A stretch of DNA of 5,490 nucleotides from Gammaproteobacteria bacterium (GTDB taxonomy: Bacteria > Pseudomonadota > Gammaproteobacteria > Steroidobacterales > Steroidobacteraceae), in NCBI GenBank assembly GCA_030038645.1, contig JASHSR010000186.1, positions 1-5,490 on the forward strand, given 5' to 3'. Shown piece after piece: positions 5,210 through 5,490 of the stretch. Position numbers and translations under genes: made by a program. The notes under the pieces were generated by a model. The model worked only from the letters and a program-made list of their open reading frames with translations, did not search any database and was not told the DNA's origin. Numbering within the stretch: position 1 is the stretch's first letter; each line of letters begins with the position of its first letter.

Positions 5210-5490
5210 GCGGGGCCTGAGTTTGCAACGAGCGGCCGCTGCGGGCCACGCCGAGCGCGCCGCTGCGCACGACTTCCGCGAGCTCGGCGCGCGAGGCGAG
5301 CTCGCGGATGAACGCGTTGACCTCGACCTCGCTCGCGGTGAGCTCGACGATGAAGCCCTCGAGCGCCGGATCGAGCACGCGGCCGCCCGCGCGCGCGACG
5401 CAGCCGCGCAGCGCGTCGGTGTGCGCGGGCTGCACTTTCAGCTTCACCAGCACGAGCTCGCGCTCGAGGTGCTCGCCGAGCGTCATGTCC
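5196..5490 (-). CDS. ilvH: acetolactate synthase small (regulatory) subunit, C-terminal half; 5' end outside the window
   Basis: The last 97 or so codons of what looks like the regulatory subunit of acetolactate synthase, which activates the catalytic subunit and gives valine feedback control in branched-chain amino acid synthesis. The match to the C-terminal domain of IlvH/IlvN is direct. GEHLERELVLVKL aligns with GAHVEREIMLVKI of E. coli IlvH, RVLD with QIID, FIVELTASEVEVNAFI with YTVQLAGTSGKLDAFL, and EVVRSGALGVARSG with EVARSGVVGLSRGD. An ATG at 5486 could be read as a start giving 96 residues. It falls inside the conserved domain, and the frame stays open to the window edge (codon GAC before it), so the N-terminal ACT domain most likely lies beyond base 5490. 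The C-terminal tail after ARSG (RSLQTQAPQGPR) is unlike the E. coli ending. A kinase gene follows with a 4-base overlap, where ilvC is the common neighbour in many Proteobacteria. Alternative: a stand-alone fragment of the domain, which is less likely. Confidence 0.78.
   Translation of the reverse strand, partial: DMTLGEHLERELVLVKLKVQPAHTDALRGCVARAGGRVLDPALEGFIVELTASEVEVNAFIRELASRAELAEVVRSGALGVARSGRSLQTQAPQGPR

Noticed and set aside
3472..5220. A 582-residue plus-strand open frame opposite the kinase gene.
   Set aside because: The product is composition-driven and has no recognisable motif, while the opposite strand encodes complete REC, HisKA and HATPase motifs.
5196..5486. A complete 96-residue protein starting at ATG 5486.
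   Set aside because: That Met sits inside the conserved C-terminal domain of IlvH and the frame is open to the window edge, so it is more likely an internal codon of a gene cut by the window.

Overview
This is an ordinary-looking chromosomal segment of a high-GC bacterium (about 70% GC by eye). The gene content is a NuoE-like ferredoxin, a GAF-GGDEF-EAL c-di-GMP protein, a Qor-type quinone reductase, a soluble hybrid histidine kinase and the end of acetolactate synthase small subunit (ilvH). Together these suggest a Gamma- or Betaproteobacterium. That assignment is inferred from protein style only; there is no rRNA or other marker. No mobile element, CRISPR array, tRNA or phage gene is visible.

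Layout, left to right. A possible last few codons of an upstream gene (2-37, +) are followed by a small (2Fe-2S) ferredoxin gene (86-487, +). It converges on a c-di-GMP phosphodiesterase-like gene (547-2298, -). The junction of these two genes is built from about five degenerate 23-24 bp repeats (457-580), which contain both stop codons. The phosphodiesterase gene is divergent from a quinone oxidoreductase gene (2431-3405, +). The divergent region (2299-2430) holds a plausible sigma70 promoter for the oxidoreductase. It also holds a perfect TGTGA-N6-TCACA CRP-family operator that runs into the oxidoreductase start codon. The oxidoreductase converges on a REC-HisKA-HATPase-REC hybrid kinase gene (3487-5199, -) across an 81-bp gap with a GC hairpin and a 12-bp palindrome. 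The kinase start overlaps by 4 nt the stop of the upstream gene (5196-5490, -), the C-terminal half of ilvH, which is cut by the window edge.

Functionally there are at least three separate units. One is an electron-transfer protein. One is a divergent pair (c-di-GMP hydrolysis and NADPH:quinone reduction) that may share a CRP/Clp-type regulator. One is a branched-chain amino acid gene with a signalling kinase coupled behind it. I see no evidence of a new multi-gene system. The most unusual items are the CRP-type site on the start codon, the repeat array at the convergent 3' ends, and the ilvH-kinase coupling. No stretch over 300 bases lacks a gene.
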